64,000 nucleotides of DNA from Hydra vulgaris (Eukaryota; Cnidaria; Hydrozoa; Anthoathecata; Hydridae), in contig NC_088929.1 in the NCBI RefSeq assembly GCF_038396675.1, positions 39,167,501 through 39,231,500 of the forward strand, written 5' to 3'. A model generated the notes under the pieces. That model was not told the origin of the DNA. It worked only from the letters and a program-made list of their open reading frames with translations, and did no database searches. The stretch's first letter is position 1. Each line of letters starts with the position of its first letter. Below, piece by piece: positions 39,600 to 52,500 of the stretch. The translations under genes and the position numbers were made by a program.

Positions 39600-40570
39600 G
39601 GGGGGGGTTATGGTAAAAAAAGACAACCAATGATAAGAGTGCCTCAAGGCTTGGTCTTGGGCCCATTGCTATTCGTAATCTTTGTAAATGACCTGCCGGA
39701 CAGAATTACTCATCATATGAAACTGTTTGCCGACGACAGCAAAATAATTGGGATAATTAAAAAGGAGTCGGATAACATTACTCTCCAAGATAACGTTGAT
39801 AAAGCAGTGGAATGGTCACATATTTGGCTCTTGCATTTCAACGTTGAGAAATGCAAAGTAATGCATGTTGGGCGCGGATGTAACAAGTCAACGTACAAAT
39901 ACTCATTGTCTAACGTTGACGGCACCTGTCGTCCTCTCGAAAAAACCGCAGTCAAAAGAGGCCTTGGTGTGATGGTCTCAAATGACCTTAACTTCAGACC
40001 GCAAATAGAGTCAGCCGCATCATTAGCAAATAGAATGCTAGGGCGACTCAAAAAAACATTTCGCAGTCGCTGTTTTTATGGCGCACTCTGTATCTCACTT
40101 ACACTCGCCCCCATCTTGAGTTTGGTGTACAAGCCTTGTCACCGCATTTAAAATCAGACATTGCCATTCTCGAGCAAGTCCAACATCGAGCAACAAAAAC
40201 AATATCGACTATTAAACACCTGTCCTATGATGATCGACTCCAACGGCTCGGTTTAATAACTCTTGAAGAACGCTGCAAAAGAGCAGATCTTATCGAGCAA
40301 TTCAAAATCACTCGTAAACTCAAGCTTGTCAGTTTTGTCGTCCCACAAAAATTTTCAAAATGTAAAGATAAGTATATTCTAAGTACATTCTAAGATAAGT
40401 ATACTCTTAGAGGCTATAACCATAAACTAGAGCGTCTGATGATAAAAACTGTGAGGAGCAATATAACTTTTTTTCAAATAGAATTGTTCCCCCATTGGAA
40501 TTCGCTTTCGCAAGAAGCAGTGAACGCTCAATCCATAAACGCTTTCAAAAACAACATAAGAAAGTAATTT
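39600..40570 (+). mobile_element. 5'-truncated LINE RT
   Basis: It starts inside the palm: RVPQGLVLGPLLFVIFVNDL, then KLFADDSK (catalytic box intact), WLLHFNVEKCKVMHVG and LGVMVSNDLNF in one open frame to 40151. After a frameshift, SDIAILEQVQHRATKTIS and YDDRLQRLGL (40136-40393), then NSLSQEAVNAQSINAFKNNI to the stop near 40567. A G-rich run (39592-39607) lies at the 5' junction. Confidence 0.85.
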
Positions 40571-40689
40571 TATAGATAAAATTCCTGCTTTGTCTGTAGC
40601 GTCTGTATCTCCATGTTCGTCAGCATAGAGGGACCTGGTGTAGCACCTCTTCATCAAACTAATAATAGATTATTGTATTTGTATTTGAT

Positions 40690-40825
40690 CACTGAATATA
40701 ATAATAGCAATAATAATAATAATAATAATAATAATAAAGGTAGGGGAGGAGGTCAAAAATTGCCTAAAAAAGGTGAGGTCAAAAAATTGCCTAAAAAAGG
40801 TGAGGTCAAAGTTAAAATATACTGC
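40690..40825. repeat. (AAT)n tail and short tandem repeat
   Basis: (AAT)n at 40699-40736 probably marks the LINE 3' tail. It is followed by GGTGAGGTCAAAAAATTGCC-type units repeated about 2.5 times. Confidence 0.8.
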
Positions 40826-41252
40826 TCTGACGCGTATTTTAAATTTGACCACCTGGTTAAACTTCATCAAGTTAAAAATTTTGATCATATATGTCATTAA
40901 TATATAATAGAGTTTGAAACCAAAACTACATTCTTTGTTATTTAATTTAAAAAAAAAAAATTATCGGTATATTTTAGTCAGAGAGTACGCTGAAAAATCT
41001 CTGGAAAATACAAATTTAAATAAATACGTAACAAGGAAGAAAAAATAAAAAACTTGTTTCAAAATTGGCTTCAAAGCTCAGTGTCCGCTATGTTTGCATG
41101 GAGCATAAAGGAGCAAGATCAAAACAGGTATTTGCAATCTCTGAAAAAACTTTTGTAAATTATAAATATAACCTAAACTTAAAAGCATATTCTACAATGA
41201 TTTTCTTTGGTTGTCAAAAAAAATCTGTATTTACTTGACTAAGAAAAAAGTA
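40826..41252. other. No recognised gene
   Basis: AT-rich sequence with no supported feature. Confidence 0.3.
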
Positions 41253-41848
41253 GTGCTAGAAGTTCAGGCGCTACTCAACTTTGTCTCCCTCCCCTTCCTC
41301 CTTTGATTTTATGATTGAATATGATAGAATACATTATACTGATTCAAAATCATATAAAAACATAGGTCTGAAAAGTTGTGTAAAGTTCTTTAATTTGTTG
41401 TTAAAGTATAAAAACCACTCTAAATAAGCTAAATTAAATATTCGCAATAAAATATTCGCCATCTTTTTTACTCTTTTACATCTTTTTTACTCGATTATAA
41501 TAAAATTCTTTTTTAAAAGTAACTTTAAAATAGCCTGGTTTCTATTGACACTTCAAAGCAAACTGTTCGCAAATGCAAAACGCATTTCTAATTGATCCTA
41601 ACCCTAACCCTTACCCAAATCCAGTGACCGATTTTTAAATGACAAACATTAAAGTTTTTAGTGTAACTTTTTAAACTTTAACATTAAATTAGAGTACTTT
41701 CTTCAAGTTTTCAGACCTGTATTTTTTTATGATTCTGAATCACTATAATGTATTTTATAATAATCAATCATAAAAACAGGGAAGGAGGAAGGAGGGAGGG
41801 AGGAAGGAGGGAGGGAGCAAGTAGCGCCAAAGTTCTTGGTTATCAAAA
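41253..41848. mobile_element. Fold-back element with pyrimidine/purine-rich arms
   Basis: The left arm (GGCGCTACTCAACTTTGTCT CCCTCC...) and right arm (…GGGAGGGAGCAAGTAGCGCC) are inverted. Pairing continues through TTATGATTGA.TATGATAGAATACATTATA and CAGGTCTGAAAA to about 41400/41690. The right arm holds an expanded GGGAGGGAGGAAGGA tract (41780-41817). Confidence 0.75.
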
Positions 41849-41971
41849 AAATCCATTGTATCATAATTATGAAAAAGTTCCATTTTAATTAATTTTACGT
41901 TTTAAATGTCAATTCAAATGTAAGTGATAAAAATTCAAATCTTAGTGATAAAAAAAAGCAATCTTGTATAT

Positions 41972-41994
41972 ATGATATAATGTGTGTGTGGTGT

Positions 41995-42030
<36 letters not shown>
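41972..42030. repeat. (TG)n microsatellite
   Basis: TG repeat with GGTGTGG interruptions near its start. Confidence 0.95.
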
Positions 42031-42031
<1 letters not shown>

Positions 42032-42327
42032 ATTACTCTTATCATTATTAATATATAGAATTCCATACCAGATTTGCTTTAAAATAGATTTCATCAACTA
42101 CATGCTAAAACAGTTTTAAATTCTTTTCCATCTTTCTTTTTCCAATGCAAGCTGATGTTTTATTTTCAGAGTCATTTAATGAATAAAGGACAAAAATATT
42201 TTGTTATTTCAAACATTGAAACTGTTAATAAATAAATTTTAATTTATATTTCAAATGAATAATAAAGTCTTTTGTATACTTTGCAAAAGCAACATTATTT
42301 TAATAAGACCCAAAACTAATTTAACCA

Positions 42328-44312
42328 TTAAGGTGGTAGACCTATGAAAAATAGAGATTTTTGATCAAAAATTGAAAAAATATTTTATTTATTGTTTTTA
42401 TATAAAAATTTATCCTCTATCTGCTGATATATGACTTGTTTAGGTTTGATCACACTAAAAGGGTTTAAATTAACATATTTTATTAGCTAGTTTATTTATT
42501 TGCCTTAGCAACGCCATAGCAACGAAAAGTTGAGACCTTTTTTTACCCAAATTAGATGGCCAAAATGACAAATCTTGTAAAGCTTTTTTTTCCAATATAA
42601 TATTGATCTGCGGTGTTTTTGGTCATGCTTTTAAGTTACATTTTCTTATAATAATTGTCATACTAAACTGTTTAATATTGGATGTGGTATAAAATCATTA
42701 TTTATGAATCTTTCAACTCTTGATTTAAATCAAACAAGTTGTACTTGTGTATAATTGGAATGTCTTCTGGAAAAAGCAACAAGCAAAATTTTTTACGGAA
42801 AGCAGATCACACATGTCACATTAACCATATAAAGTCATCTGGTGCAATGGAAGCAGATGGTGCATCGGAAATCTTTCTCGATCAGTTGAAAAATATAATT
42901 TGATTTATCATGAATACCTAGGGGATGGTGATACTTCCTCTTTTAAAGAAGTTGAATAATCTAATCCATATAAAAATTATAATATTCAACCAATAAAATT
43001 AGAATGCATTGGGCATGTGCAGAAGCGACTTGGTACACGCTTGCGAAAAATCATTCAGAAGTATAAAGGAACAGAGAAACCCCTACACGGAAAAAGAAAT
43101 TTGACTAATAGTGCAATTAACTCAATGCAGAATTATTATGGTATTGCAATTAGAAATAACACTAACAACATTTATGCAATGAAAAAAGCAGTAGGAGCAG
43201 TTTTGTGGCACAGCATAAATTTCAGTGATAATAGCATTCGTCATTCTATGTGTCCTAGGGATGAATATTTCTAGTGCAAGTGGCAATTAGACAAGCTTAA
43301 AGTTACAAATACTCACACTAACAAAATTAACTTACCTATCTTTATTCATAGTATAATAAAACCTATTTTTAAAGATTTATCTGATGACAATTTGCTAAGA
43401 AAATGTTTACATGGTCAAATCCAAAATTCAAATGAAGCATTTCATTCAATTTTATGGACTCGTTGACCTAAAAATATTTTTGTAAGTAGAAGAACATTTG
43501 AACTTTGTATAAACTCTGCAATAGTTCATTATAATGATGAAGGAGATGGGGTTAAATCTGTTTTAAGTTACTTCGGACTGTTAGGATCAGTGACTATTCC
43601 AAAACTGGTTTTAAAGGACCAAAAAAGAATTGTAAACAAGAGTCGTAAATCAACTTCAATATGCAAAAAGCAAAGAAAAAAACTTAGATCTCTTCATAAG
43701 AGATACTTAGATACTGAAAAAACAGATTCATATAGCTATGGTAGCTTTTAAGGAGTGTTTATAGACATAAATTTTGGTTTTTAATTTTTGACTTGATTTT
43801 TCTCATTTTGAGATTTTTAGTTTTTTTTTAATTTTAAAACATGATATCTCCAGTTTAAATTCAGCAATTAAGCTGAAATTTTTAGGATATGTTCTTCATA
43901 CATAAAGAATTCATTTGTCATAAGATTTTTAAAATTTCTTATTTTGGGGCGCTACAATGTGGTTTTATCTGTCAGAGTTTTTTCATAAAAATATATATTC
44001 AAGTTTAAAAGTCAATATAATCTGAACTAGGGAGGCAAATTTAAAAACCCTATGACAAATGAATTTTATACATATGTAGAACTACCATACCAAATTTGGA
44101 ATTTTGATTTATTGTCATTTTTGAGAAATTGTGTTTTGAAGTTTTCGTTTTTTCCACACTTTTTAATAAAATTTCGAGGCAAGCGAGGCACTTTTTTATA
44201 TATTTTTTTGATTTTATGTTTAGTTTCATAATTATTTTTAACAACTGCTTAGTTTTGTAGTTAATATAACTTTGATGCTTGAAAAAAGTTTTTCATAGGC
44301 CTACCACCTTAA
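42328..44312 (+). mobile_element. Kolobok-type DNA transposon with TTAA duplication
   Basis: The element proper is 42332-44308 (1977 bp). Ends GGTGGTAGACCTATGAAAAA and its near-exact inverse are flanked by TTAA on both sides (42328-42331, 44309-44312). TTAA duplication and the encoded protein identify Kolobok. The transposase is incomplete at the N-terminus and disrupted. Confidence 0.88.
42750..43750 (+). pseudogene. Kolobok transposase, partial and frameshifted
   Basis: Blocks in order: HINHIKSSGAMEADGASEIF (about 42820-42880); after a frameshift VEKYNLIYHEYLGDGDTSSF with a candidate catalytic Asp; an open frame from 43017 including LECIGHVQKRLGTRLRKI (starting just upstream) and MQNYYGIAIRNN; after a stop near 43274, PIFKDLSDDNLLRKCLHGQI then QNSNEAFHSILW with Asn-Glu as expected for the family; then a basic C-terminus to about 43750. 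The N-terminal part of the usual protein is missing, with AT-rich sequence in its place, suggesting internal deletion. Confidence 0.8.
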
Positions 44313-44500
44313 TAATTTTTAAAACCATAAATAAGCAAAGCTTTTCGAAGCGCTATTGGCTATTTTAAAACATTCAAATTTATGATCGAACTAAACTACA
44401 ACGCCACCTCATCATTAAAAAAAGTGCCAACTATTAACAAACAAAATGTATGTAATTAACCAGAAGTTTTGTTATCAAACGCAAAATAATTTAAAACATA

Positions 44501-44541
44501 TTAAAATCTAATGGAATTTATTATATTCCATTAGATTTTAA
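44501..44541. repeat. Perfect hairpin, 17-bp arms
   Basis: TTAAAATCTAATGGAAT pairs exactly with 44525-44541. Confidence 0.95.
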
Positions 44542-44639
44542 TTTGCTTTAAAATCAGCTGGACAAATACATGTTGTAATGTTAGTTGACCATAAACTTAC
44601 AGTATTTTAAATTTAAAAAGTCTATCGAACCTAACAGGA

Positions 44640-45015
44640 GTTATTATAGACAATTATTTCGTTAAGACATTGGTTTATTCTTATAGGAGTTGAAAGAATC
44701 TTATAGGAAATATATTATTTATATTGGATTATACAATTATTTCTATAGCAGTTTTATTCTTCCTATTTGAATCCTATAGAATTGCAATTGCATTCCTATA
44801 GGTATTATATTAGTCCTATAGGAATTCTATAGAATTTATAGATTACATATATGAATCCTATAGAACCTATAGAAGTGCAATAGGATTCAAAAAGGTATCC
44901 TATAGAACCTATAGGATACATATATTAATCCTATAGGACCTATGGGATTGCATTAGGATTCCTATAAAACCTATAAGAATTCTATAAGTCCTATAGCAAC
45001 TATATTGGACCTATA
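44640..45015. repeat. CCTATAGG-rich degenerate array
   Basis: More than fifteen instances of the self-complementary core CCTATAGG or one-base variants (CCTATAGAACCTATAG, TCCTATAGGAATTCTATAG) within 375 bp. No coding or simple tandem period explains it. Confidence 0.8.
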
Positions 45016-45480
45016 ATCAGGCAAAATAAAAACAATTTATATGCAATAAAAAATGCAATTGCTGCAGCTTTACACTATTCAAGTGAGCACGATAATCCTG
45101 AAAAATGACATCAGTATTGTCCTAGTACGGCTGAAACCTGGCGTAATTTTGAAAGAAACAAAATTACTGGTAAAACTTACAAAGGTATCATAAGCATTGA
45201 CACAGTAAGACCAGTATATATATATATACATATACACTTTAAAGATCTTGGTTGTGATGAACTTTTGAAAATGCATGGTGAAACTCAAAACGTTTACGAG
45301 TCTCTCTCTATAATCTGATTTGGACAAAATGCTAGAAATAAGTTTAAGTGGAGAATAGTACCTTAAAAATGTCTGTAGCTTCTGTTGTTGTTAACTATAA
45401 TGATGGGACTACAGTAGTACTTCCTGTGTTTATCAAACAAGGTGTAAATTGTGGTTTTTATACTGCAGAGGAACCAAAAT
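45009..45480 (+). pseudogene. Second Kolobok transposase fragment
   Basis: Plus-strand frames read NLYAIKNAIAAALHYSSEHD, HQYCPSTAETWRNFERNKIT, then DLGCDELLKMHGETQNVYES, which align in order with the 43017-43480 part of the element at 42332. Stops interrupt it. No terminal repeats were found. Confidence 0.65.
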
Positions 45481-45631
45481 AAAGATATTCATTGTGTCAA
45501 ACAATCGGACCAAATTATAGAAGAAGGGTATAGTGGTTAAGATTTGATTAAAACTTGAAGGAGAGACATGGTTAGTATTAAAACTTGGTAGTGATGAAGA
45601 CATGGTAGTGATTAAAACTTGAAGGAGAGAC

Positions 45632-45676
45632 ATGGTTATAGCCAATATTAAATAGTTTAATATTGGCCATAACCAT
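45632..45676. repeat. Hairpin, 21-bp arms
   Basis: ATGGTTATAGCCAATATTAA and one more base pair with 45656-45676, one mismatch. Confidence 0.92.
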
Positions 45677-46504
45677 ATAATTACAATATATTACTTTTTA
45701 AAACCTCTTAGCTTTATTGCCACTTTTTCCACGCTAAATCTGAATTTTTCAGGAAAAGTATTTTCTGATAAAAAATAGATGAGCTGAAATTTTACAGGTT
45801 TCAAGATGAAAATATTAGAAATGTAATCTATGATGCAGAATTTTAAAATTTTTTTTTTTAAAATATCATTTTTTATCATGTTTCGGTCCCAAAGTTCCTT
45901 TAATTTTTATCTCTTAAAGTTCGAATGTCAACCTGGTAAATTTAAAGAAGTTTAAAAAAACTCTGCTTCATAGACATTATAGACAACTAAATACATTAAA
46001 AATTTTGACATTTTTTTGGGTTATATAAGATAAAAAATTAGGCAGTTTTTAGGGTTAAATAAACACTAATTATGCGCATAACTAATTGCGTCATCACTAT
46101 AAATTTATCTTTTGTACTTAGTTATATTTTTTATTTGTTTATTAATAGAAAAGAGCCTAAGTCTGGTGTTAGTTTTCAATTTTTTGTTGAAAAAGATGTC
46201 TTTACCTTAGTACCACACCTGTAAAGGATTTTATTTGAACTTTTTCTTGTTAGCACGGGATTTCAATTTTAAAATTAGTTGTTTCTAATTACTATGTTAG
46301 TAGAGACTGAATTGATCAGAATTTTTAAATTAACACTAACTTTGACCTGGCGTACAAATTTTAGAGCGCCCTCGTATATTACTACAAACAAAAATAATGA
46401 TATACTAGGATTACTTTTTTAAACTTAGAAGACGAAACATCAAAATATTTCGAGAATAATTCTAAATTAAACTACAGCACCCCCTAACAATCTGTTTCAG
46501 TTGC
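45677..46504. other. 3' flank of ATP5F1D, no other feature
   Basis: AT-rich; presumably contains the 3' UTR of the minus-strand gene. No other feature supported. Confidence 0.3.
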
Positions 46505-49500
46505 TTATTTTCCATCAAGTGCAAAAAGCAAAGCATCACAGGTATCCACCTGAATTTGAGCCTCTGCTTTGAGAGCTTCTGTGTTGGCAACACTTAAAGC
46601 AGAACGCGCGTCTTCAGCTGCTTTTCGGGCACTGTTTAAATCAAATCTATCAAGAGGACTTGCTTCTTCAGCAAGTATTTGAGCAGTGGAGTCTTTGTTA
46701 ACAGTTATGGTACCGCTACTAACAAAATACTTCTCCACACTACCTAAAAAATGAAATTTATTTCAGCAAAAGTTTTAATTCAATTATTAACGAGTTCATA
46801 TAAACTATTGTTTTTTTTTTAATTTCACTTTGATAAGTGATTTGGAAAAATAAAAACACTTATTTACCATCTTTGGTGACAGTCAGAAGTCCAGGTCTCA
46901 AAACAGCAATGATTGGTACATGTTGGGCAAGTATACAAAAATTTCCAGAACCTGACGGTACGTCAACTTGTGTGACAACTGTATTGTTAAAAAACGTCTA
47001 AACAAAAGTAATTATCCCAAGTCAATCAAAAGAAAAAAACTAAACAATTTATTACTTAAAATTTGATGCCTGCATGTATCAACGTGAAATATAGCTTCAT
47101 TAAAATAGAACTTTATTAAATTTATGAATAGTTATTAAATTTGTTATCAAATTTATATTTAAATTATTTTTATCAAATTTATAAATAATTGAAATTTTTC
47201 ATTCATTTTTTTTATTAATTCATTAAATTTAATAATAATTAAAATAAAACTTCATTAAAATCGTTAAAATAGAACTAAACCTGATGTGATGTAAATGAGA
47301 AACAACAATAACAGACTTTTAGGCCATAGCGTATTAACATAACATGATGATTTTTTAATTCCAAAAAATTAGTTGAAGAATTGGATTAACTTAAAGTAAT
47401 TTTATGGATCTATTATGGAAGAATTACTTCCATGGATCCATAAAACAAGAAAAAAAATAACATTAAAGCCTATATAAAAATTACAGAACAGGAATCCGGG
47501 TTCTAACTATATCATCTAATCTGACACACTTCTTGTACCTATTGATGTACCATTAAACTGTTGGTAGAGCCTATGAGCAAATCGGAAAACGCTAGATGAA
47601 ATTTTTTTTCCAAAATTATACTAATACAGGCTAACAGCGGACATAATGGTGAAATATAGTGACATAACATAATGGTGACAAATGATCTAGTGTTCCAAAA
47701 AACATACTAAGATTATTAGATTATTTAAATCTCTCCACTGCTTTACTAAAGAGATTATTTGTATGTAATGTCGACTTGTATCTTGTTTATGACTCTAGAC
47801 AGTGCTCAGTTCCTCCACATTCACCCTTCGGTGCTTCTGACACGGTTTGATCTCTTAAAAACTATTATCTCATTCTTCTTCATCATCAGAATCCATTTAT
47901 CATCATACCTCTTGCAACTACCTTAAAGCTGACTGGGACTCTTTCCAAGATTTTCTTTGTGATAGCCCTTAGGTAGAAATCTTTCATCTTCCTGCTGACA
48001 ATTGTGCTTCTTATGTAACTTCTTGGATTCAGCCTGGCATAAAATTTTTTATTCTCTCTCGACGATTCCAAGTCAAGCCCCACTATTCTCCATGGATTTC
48101 CTCTCATTGTGCTGCTGCAATTTTTAATCGTAACCATTACTTCTATATCTATCCCTTAAACAATTCTCCGGAAAACAAGTGCCTGTTTATTATTGCTACC
48201 ATTTGAAACCATTGGTTTCAAAACCAAGAATTCAAAGACAAGATCAGCTAGCTTTAGACAAAACCAAGGTTTTGTCTAAAGCCAGCTGCTCCAAAGTCAG
48301 CGATTAGTGATTTAGTGTTTCTTTTACACGTGATATTAAAGCAGCTTTTGCCATATTAGCAAAACTTATATTTTTAGAATAATAACTAAAAATCACAACA
48401 GTGTCTGTTTTTTTTTCTTAATCAACCTTTAATTCTTACTCAAGCTATTTGAATTTTTTAACTCTAATTATTTATCAATTTTCTAATTTTCTAATTATTT
48501 GTTTTATAAAAAAAAAAAAAAAATCTTGCCTTGTGTAACCACTTATTAGGATCTATTAAGAAAAAAAAACATTTATTGGAAAGCATGAACTGAAATTTAA
48601 AATTTTCACAATAAACAAATGCAAGTAAGCAATTAATGAATTGTGAAAAACTCAAAATATATTCTAACCATTTTGGGTTTTTCTGAATTATCGACTAAAT
48701 ATATTTCAATAGTATTAAATTCTCAGGTAACAAAATCATATGAGATTTTGTGACCTGAGAATAGAAGGCTTTGAATGAATACTAAATATTGTAACATAAG
48801 AATAGCAGGCTCAAAAGTTAGGCTCTCGTGACTTCTGGATAATCTTTAACAGTGTCTATAAAAAAGGCAAATCTGTTATTCCATCTCTCATGTGTGGTTC
48901 AGATTTTGCCACCTAGCCCTAAAGACAAAGCTGAATTGTTTGGTAAGAACTTCTCATCAATATCATCTCTTGATTCCACTAGTCGCTTTCTACCTGATAT
49001 AGCTGACAAACAGGTTGATCCATTGATTGACATTAATATCACTCCAGCTTCTGTATCTAAAATGATTTCCTGCTTAGACTCTTCTACAGCTTGTGGTCTG
49101 AACAACATAACTGTTATAGTCTTGCAGAAGTGTTCTCCAGAGCTGCTGTCTATACTTACAAAACTATTTAACAAGTGCTTATCAGAGTCTTGTTTTCCAG
49201 CCTGCTGAGAGCAGCATCTGATATTACCATTTTCAAAAGTTCTGGAAAACAATCCGACTCTTCCAGCCACCACCCCATTTGTCTTTTTACTATCATAAGC
49301 AAGGTTTTTGAGTCTTTAACAAACAAACACTGAATCTCTCATCTTGAATCTAAAACTAAAACTTATTTTCTGATCATCAATATGGATTTGGATCTTCTCA
49401 TTCTACTGCTGATTCTGATGCAAGTAACCACTATTAAAGTTAGAAGTTACTGGAAGAGAAAAGATGAAGTTTATTGAGCAAGATAACAATTAACAGGTGA

Positions 49501-52500
49501 CTTAAAAGATTGCAAGTTATATGAATCAGGAAAACAAGATGAAAGGAAGGAATTCTAAAGAACTGATGTTCTAGGAAAAAAACTAAACAAATAAGAATTT
49601 TTGGAGCACTTAGGAACAATCCTAGTAAAAGGATGAGACTTAATTGAATAACGAGTAACACAAGAATGAATTTTAGCAGATGGCACAAGAGACACTAGCT
49701 CTTTAGAGCAGTGCCCGTTATATCATTTATAGAAAAGAGAAGCAACATTATGACGATGTGATAATGGTCGGAGGTTGGCTGCAAGAGCAGGTTTAATATA
49801 ATCCTTCCTTACCAATTGTAGTATAAAAGTTGTCCTTGATGGAAAGCACTCTTTTTCATATCCTGTAACTTGAGGGGTTCAACTGTAACTCAAGGTTCTA
49901 TCCTTGGCCCTATACTTTTTTAAATTTACATTAACAATCTCCCAGGAATTCTCAATTTCTAAAGTGGCATTGTTTGGAGGGGGCCTTTGAACTTGGAAAG
50001 GATTTCAATTCTGCTACAGCTTGGGGCTCTCAGTGGCTGGTGAACTTTACTCAAATAAAACCTAAATAAATGTTTTTCAGCTAATTATTATCGCAATAAT
50101 CTAGATCTTCCTATATTTATGAACGGTAATATACTTAATGAGTTATCTACCCTAAGGTTGCACCTCTTTATCGTACTCACCACTTACTCAGGATTCTATT
50201 CTCTATCTCTATAAATTTTAAATTTATCCTTGTATGGAATACTGTTGCCATATCTAGGGCAGATCTTCCAATGATACCCTTTCTCTTTTAAACAAGGTGC
50301 AAAAATACATTGTAAACATAGTTGGACCTGCTCTTGAAGCCAACCTCCAACCATTATCACATTGCCATAATGTTGCTTCTCTTTTCTATAAATAACATCC
50401 TTTTACTTACTCTTTTCTCATCCTTTTACTTACTCTTACTTTTAATCCTTTTATTCAATTAATTCTCATACTTTTACTTTTAAGTGCTCCAAAAATTCTA
50501 ATCTGTTTAGTTTTTTTCCTAGAATATCAGTTCTTTAAAATTTCTTCCTTTCATCTTGTTTTCCTGATTCATATAATTTGCAATCTTTTAAGTCGCCTGT
50601 AAATTGTTATCTTGCTTAATAAACTTTTCTCTTCCAGTAACTTCTAACTCTAATAGTGGTTGCTTGCAGTCTTGTTGGAAGTAAAGAAACTTTTTTTGTT
50701 GTTTTTATACATTTTTTGATTTTGTTGACCTGTGTTATCAAAAAAAACATAACCAGCAGCTAGTAGGGCAGTATTAGTAAATAAATAGATTGGTATGTGT
50801 AAGCCTGTCTTGTATGTATAGTTATGTGTAGTCAAATATAGGACATTATGAGGGGTAAATAAAAATCAGGACAATATAAAATAGGAAGTATAATTAGCAT
50901 ATTAAAGACCCTAAGATGGATTAAACACCAATATACGGAAAATCTTTGACTCTAAACCTCGCAAACCAACCTATAATTATCCCAGAAAAGGATTTATGTA
51001 TAGCATTCATCTAATGTTTTCATAAATCAGATAATCCTTGATAATTTTTTTCAGACATTAAAGGATTAAACATAAGCATAGTTTATTATCTGCTCTATGA
51101 CTCAAAAGAAAATAAATCTAACTCACACCTGGAACCATTATTACATTTTATGGTGGCTCAAGTTGTGTAATGTGTCTGATGTAAATGTGTTTAAGCAACT
51201 AAAAATGTGTTTCTTACGGTGGAAAAGTATCCAAAATCTCTGAAATTTGGAACTATAATGGACATCAAAGGATTGTTAAATGCACTAGCTTCTGCAAAAG
51301 GAATTACAAAAACTACAATAAAGAGAAACAACTGATGATGGAGGATTGAGTTCATGAAGGTTGAATAAGCAGCAAATCTAATCTTTCTTTATAAAATATT
51401 AAATAATATATTGACATATATTAATTAACTACGATTGAAACATTGATAGAAAAACTGAAATGAATTAAAATAGAATAGTATTTAAGAATAAATAGTATAA
51501 AAACAATGTATAACAACAAAGTCATACAATTATTAAACAAAATAATTAGTGCAATTCACAATATCTAAAACTTACTTAAACAATGCATTAAGTTATTGAA
51601 AATATTTTGTTTGAATGCTTGAATGTAGACCAAATTACCATACCATTTAATTTACATTAAATGGGATGGTATTATATAAAAATGTAATATATAAAAGAAT
51701 ATTGAACAAGTATATAGATGAAAATATCAAACAATTGCATGCCATTATTGAAGAGAACTCTAATGCAATACATGATACAATTGAAGCCCTGACATAAATT
51801 GATTAAAATAATTAAATTTCTAATCAATTGTTTCTTTCAAAACTTTCTTAAAAAAAGACAACAAGCATCCGATACCTCACAAATTAACCAGAGGATAAGT
51901 TGCGGTTTTATTTGTCACAAGTCGGACACAAGCCAGCATTCGCTAATTGAGTAAGAGATTATGAATATGCAAGAACAATAGTAAAATACATTTGTAAGAA
52001 AAACTTGTTCTACACCTTCTTTAAAACAGCAGGTGTCATTCATTATGTCAGGTGTCATTCATTATTTCAGGTGTCATATGCATATATGTTGAAAAAGAAA
52101 ATAGCATTATTGGTCAAAACTTTGTCAATTGTTTAAAACCTGTTATATTTAAAATAAATCAGCAAAGGTTGTAACAGAGTTTCAAATTTTATTTGTTCAT
52201 AGTTTCAAAAATATTTAAATTGATAACATGAAAACACTCTATTCCAACTTAAAAAAGTGAACAAAAAAAAACAAAGAAAGCTAATTCGCCATACCAAAGC
52301 AAAGAACTAAAGAAAATGCATGGTCACTCAATATAATAATTTCTCTGGAATTCAAAATAATGCTAATTATGTAGCTGCAGAGCTATTAAAAAATAAAGAA
52401 TAAATTGAAGAAAATGACAAAGTTTCTCAAACAGTGGAGTACATCAGGTTGTCCAAAGCATTCAAGCTACACATCTGCAGTACTGAAATTTAGAATCCAT

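Larger units (their letters stand above)
47780..50680 (+). mobile_element. Rearranged LINE inside ATP5F1D intron 1
   Basis: Plus-strand fragments follow LINE order: end of the endonuclease ([34 protein letters not shown], 47920-48030), linker (PSRRFQVKPHYSPWISSHCA), RT start with an open frame at 48852-49208 (KNFSSISSLDSTSRFLPDIA, PELLSILTKLFNKCLSESCF), then SIKVVLDGKHSFSYPVT (about 49820-49875) and the C-terminus PLSHCHNVASLFYK ... FFPRTSVLWNSLP (50280-50600). Stops and frameshifts are frequent. Between 49430 and 49815 lies an inverted copy of the element's own C-terminal region. The element is antisense to the host gene. Confidence 0.8.

Noticed and set aside
41597-41610. CCTAACCCTAACCC resembling telomeric repeat
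   Set aside because: Only about two units, embedded in the spacer of a fold-back element; too short to call an interstitial telomere.
44050-45879. Minus-strand frames around the Kolobok pieces
   Set aside because: Low-complexity or antisense to Kolobok-derived sequence; no independent support.
47886-48137. Minus-strand frame of 83 codons
   Set aside because: It is the antisense shadow of the LINE endonuclease end on the plus strand, where family motifs are read.
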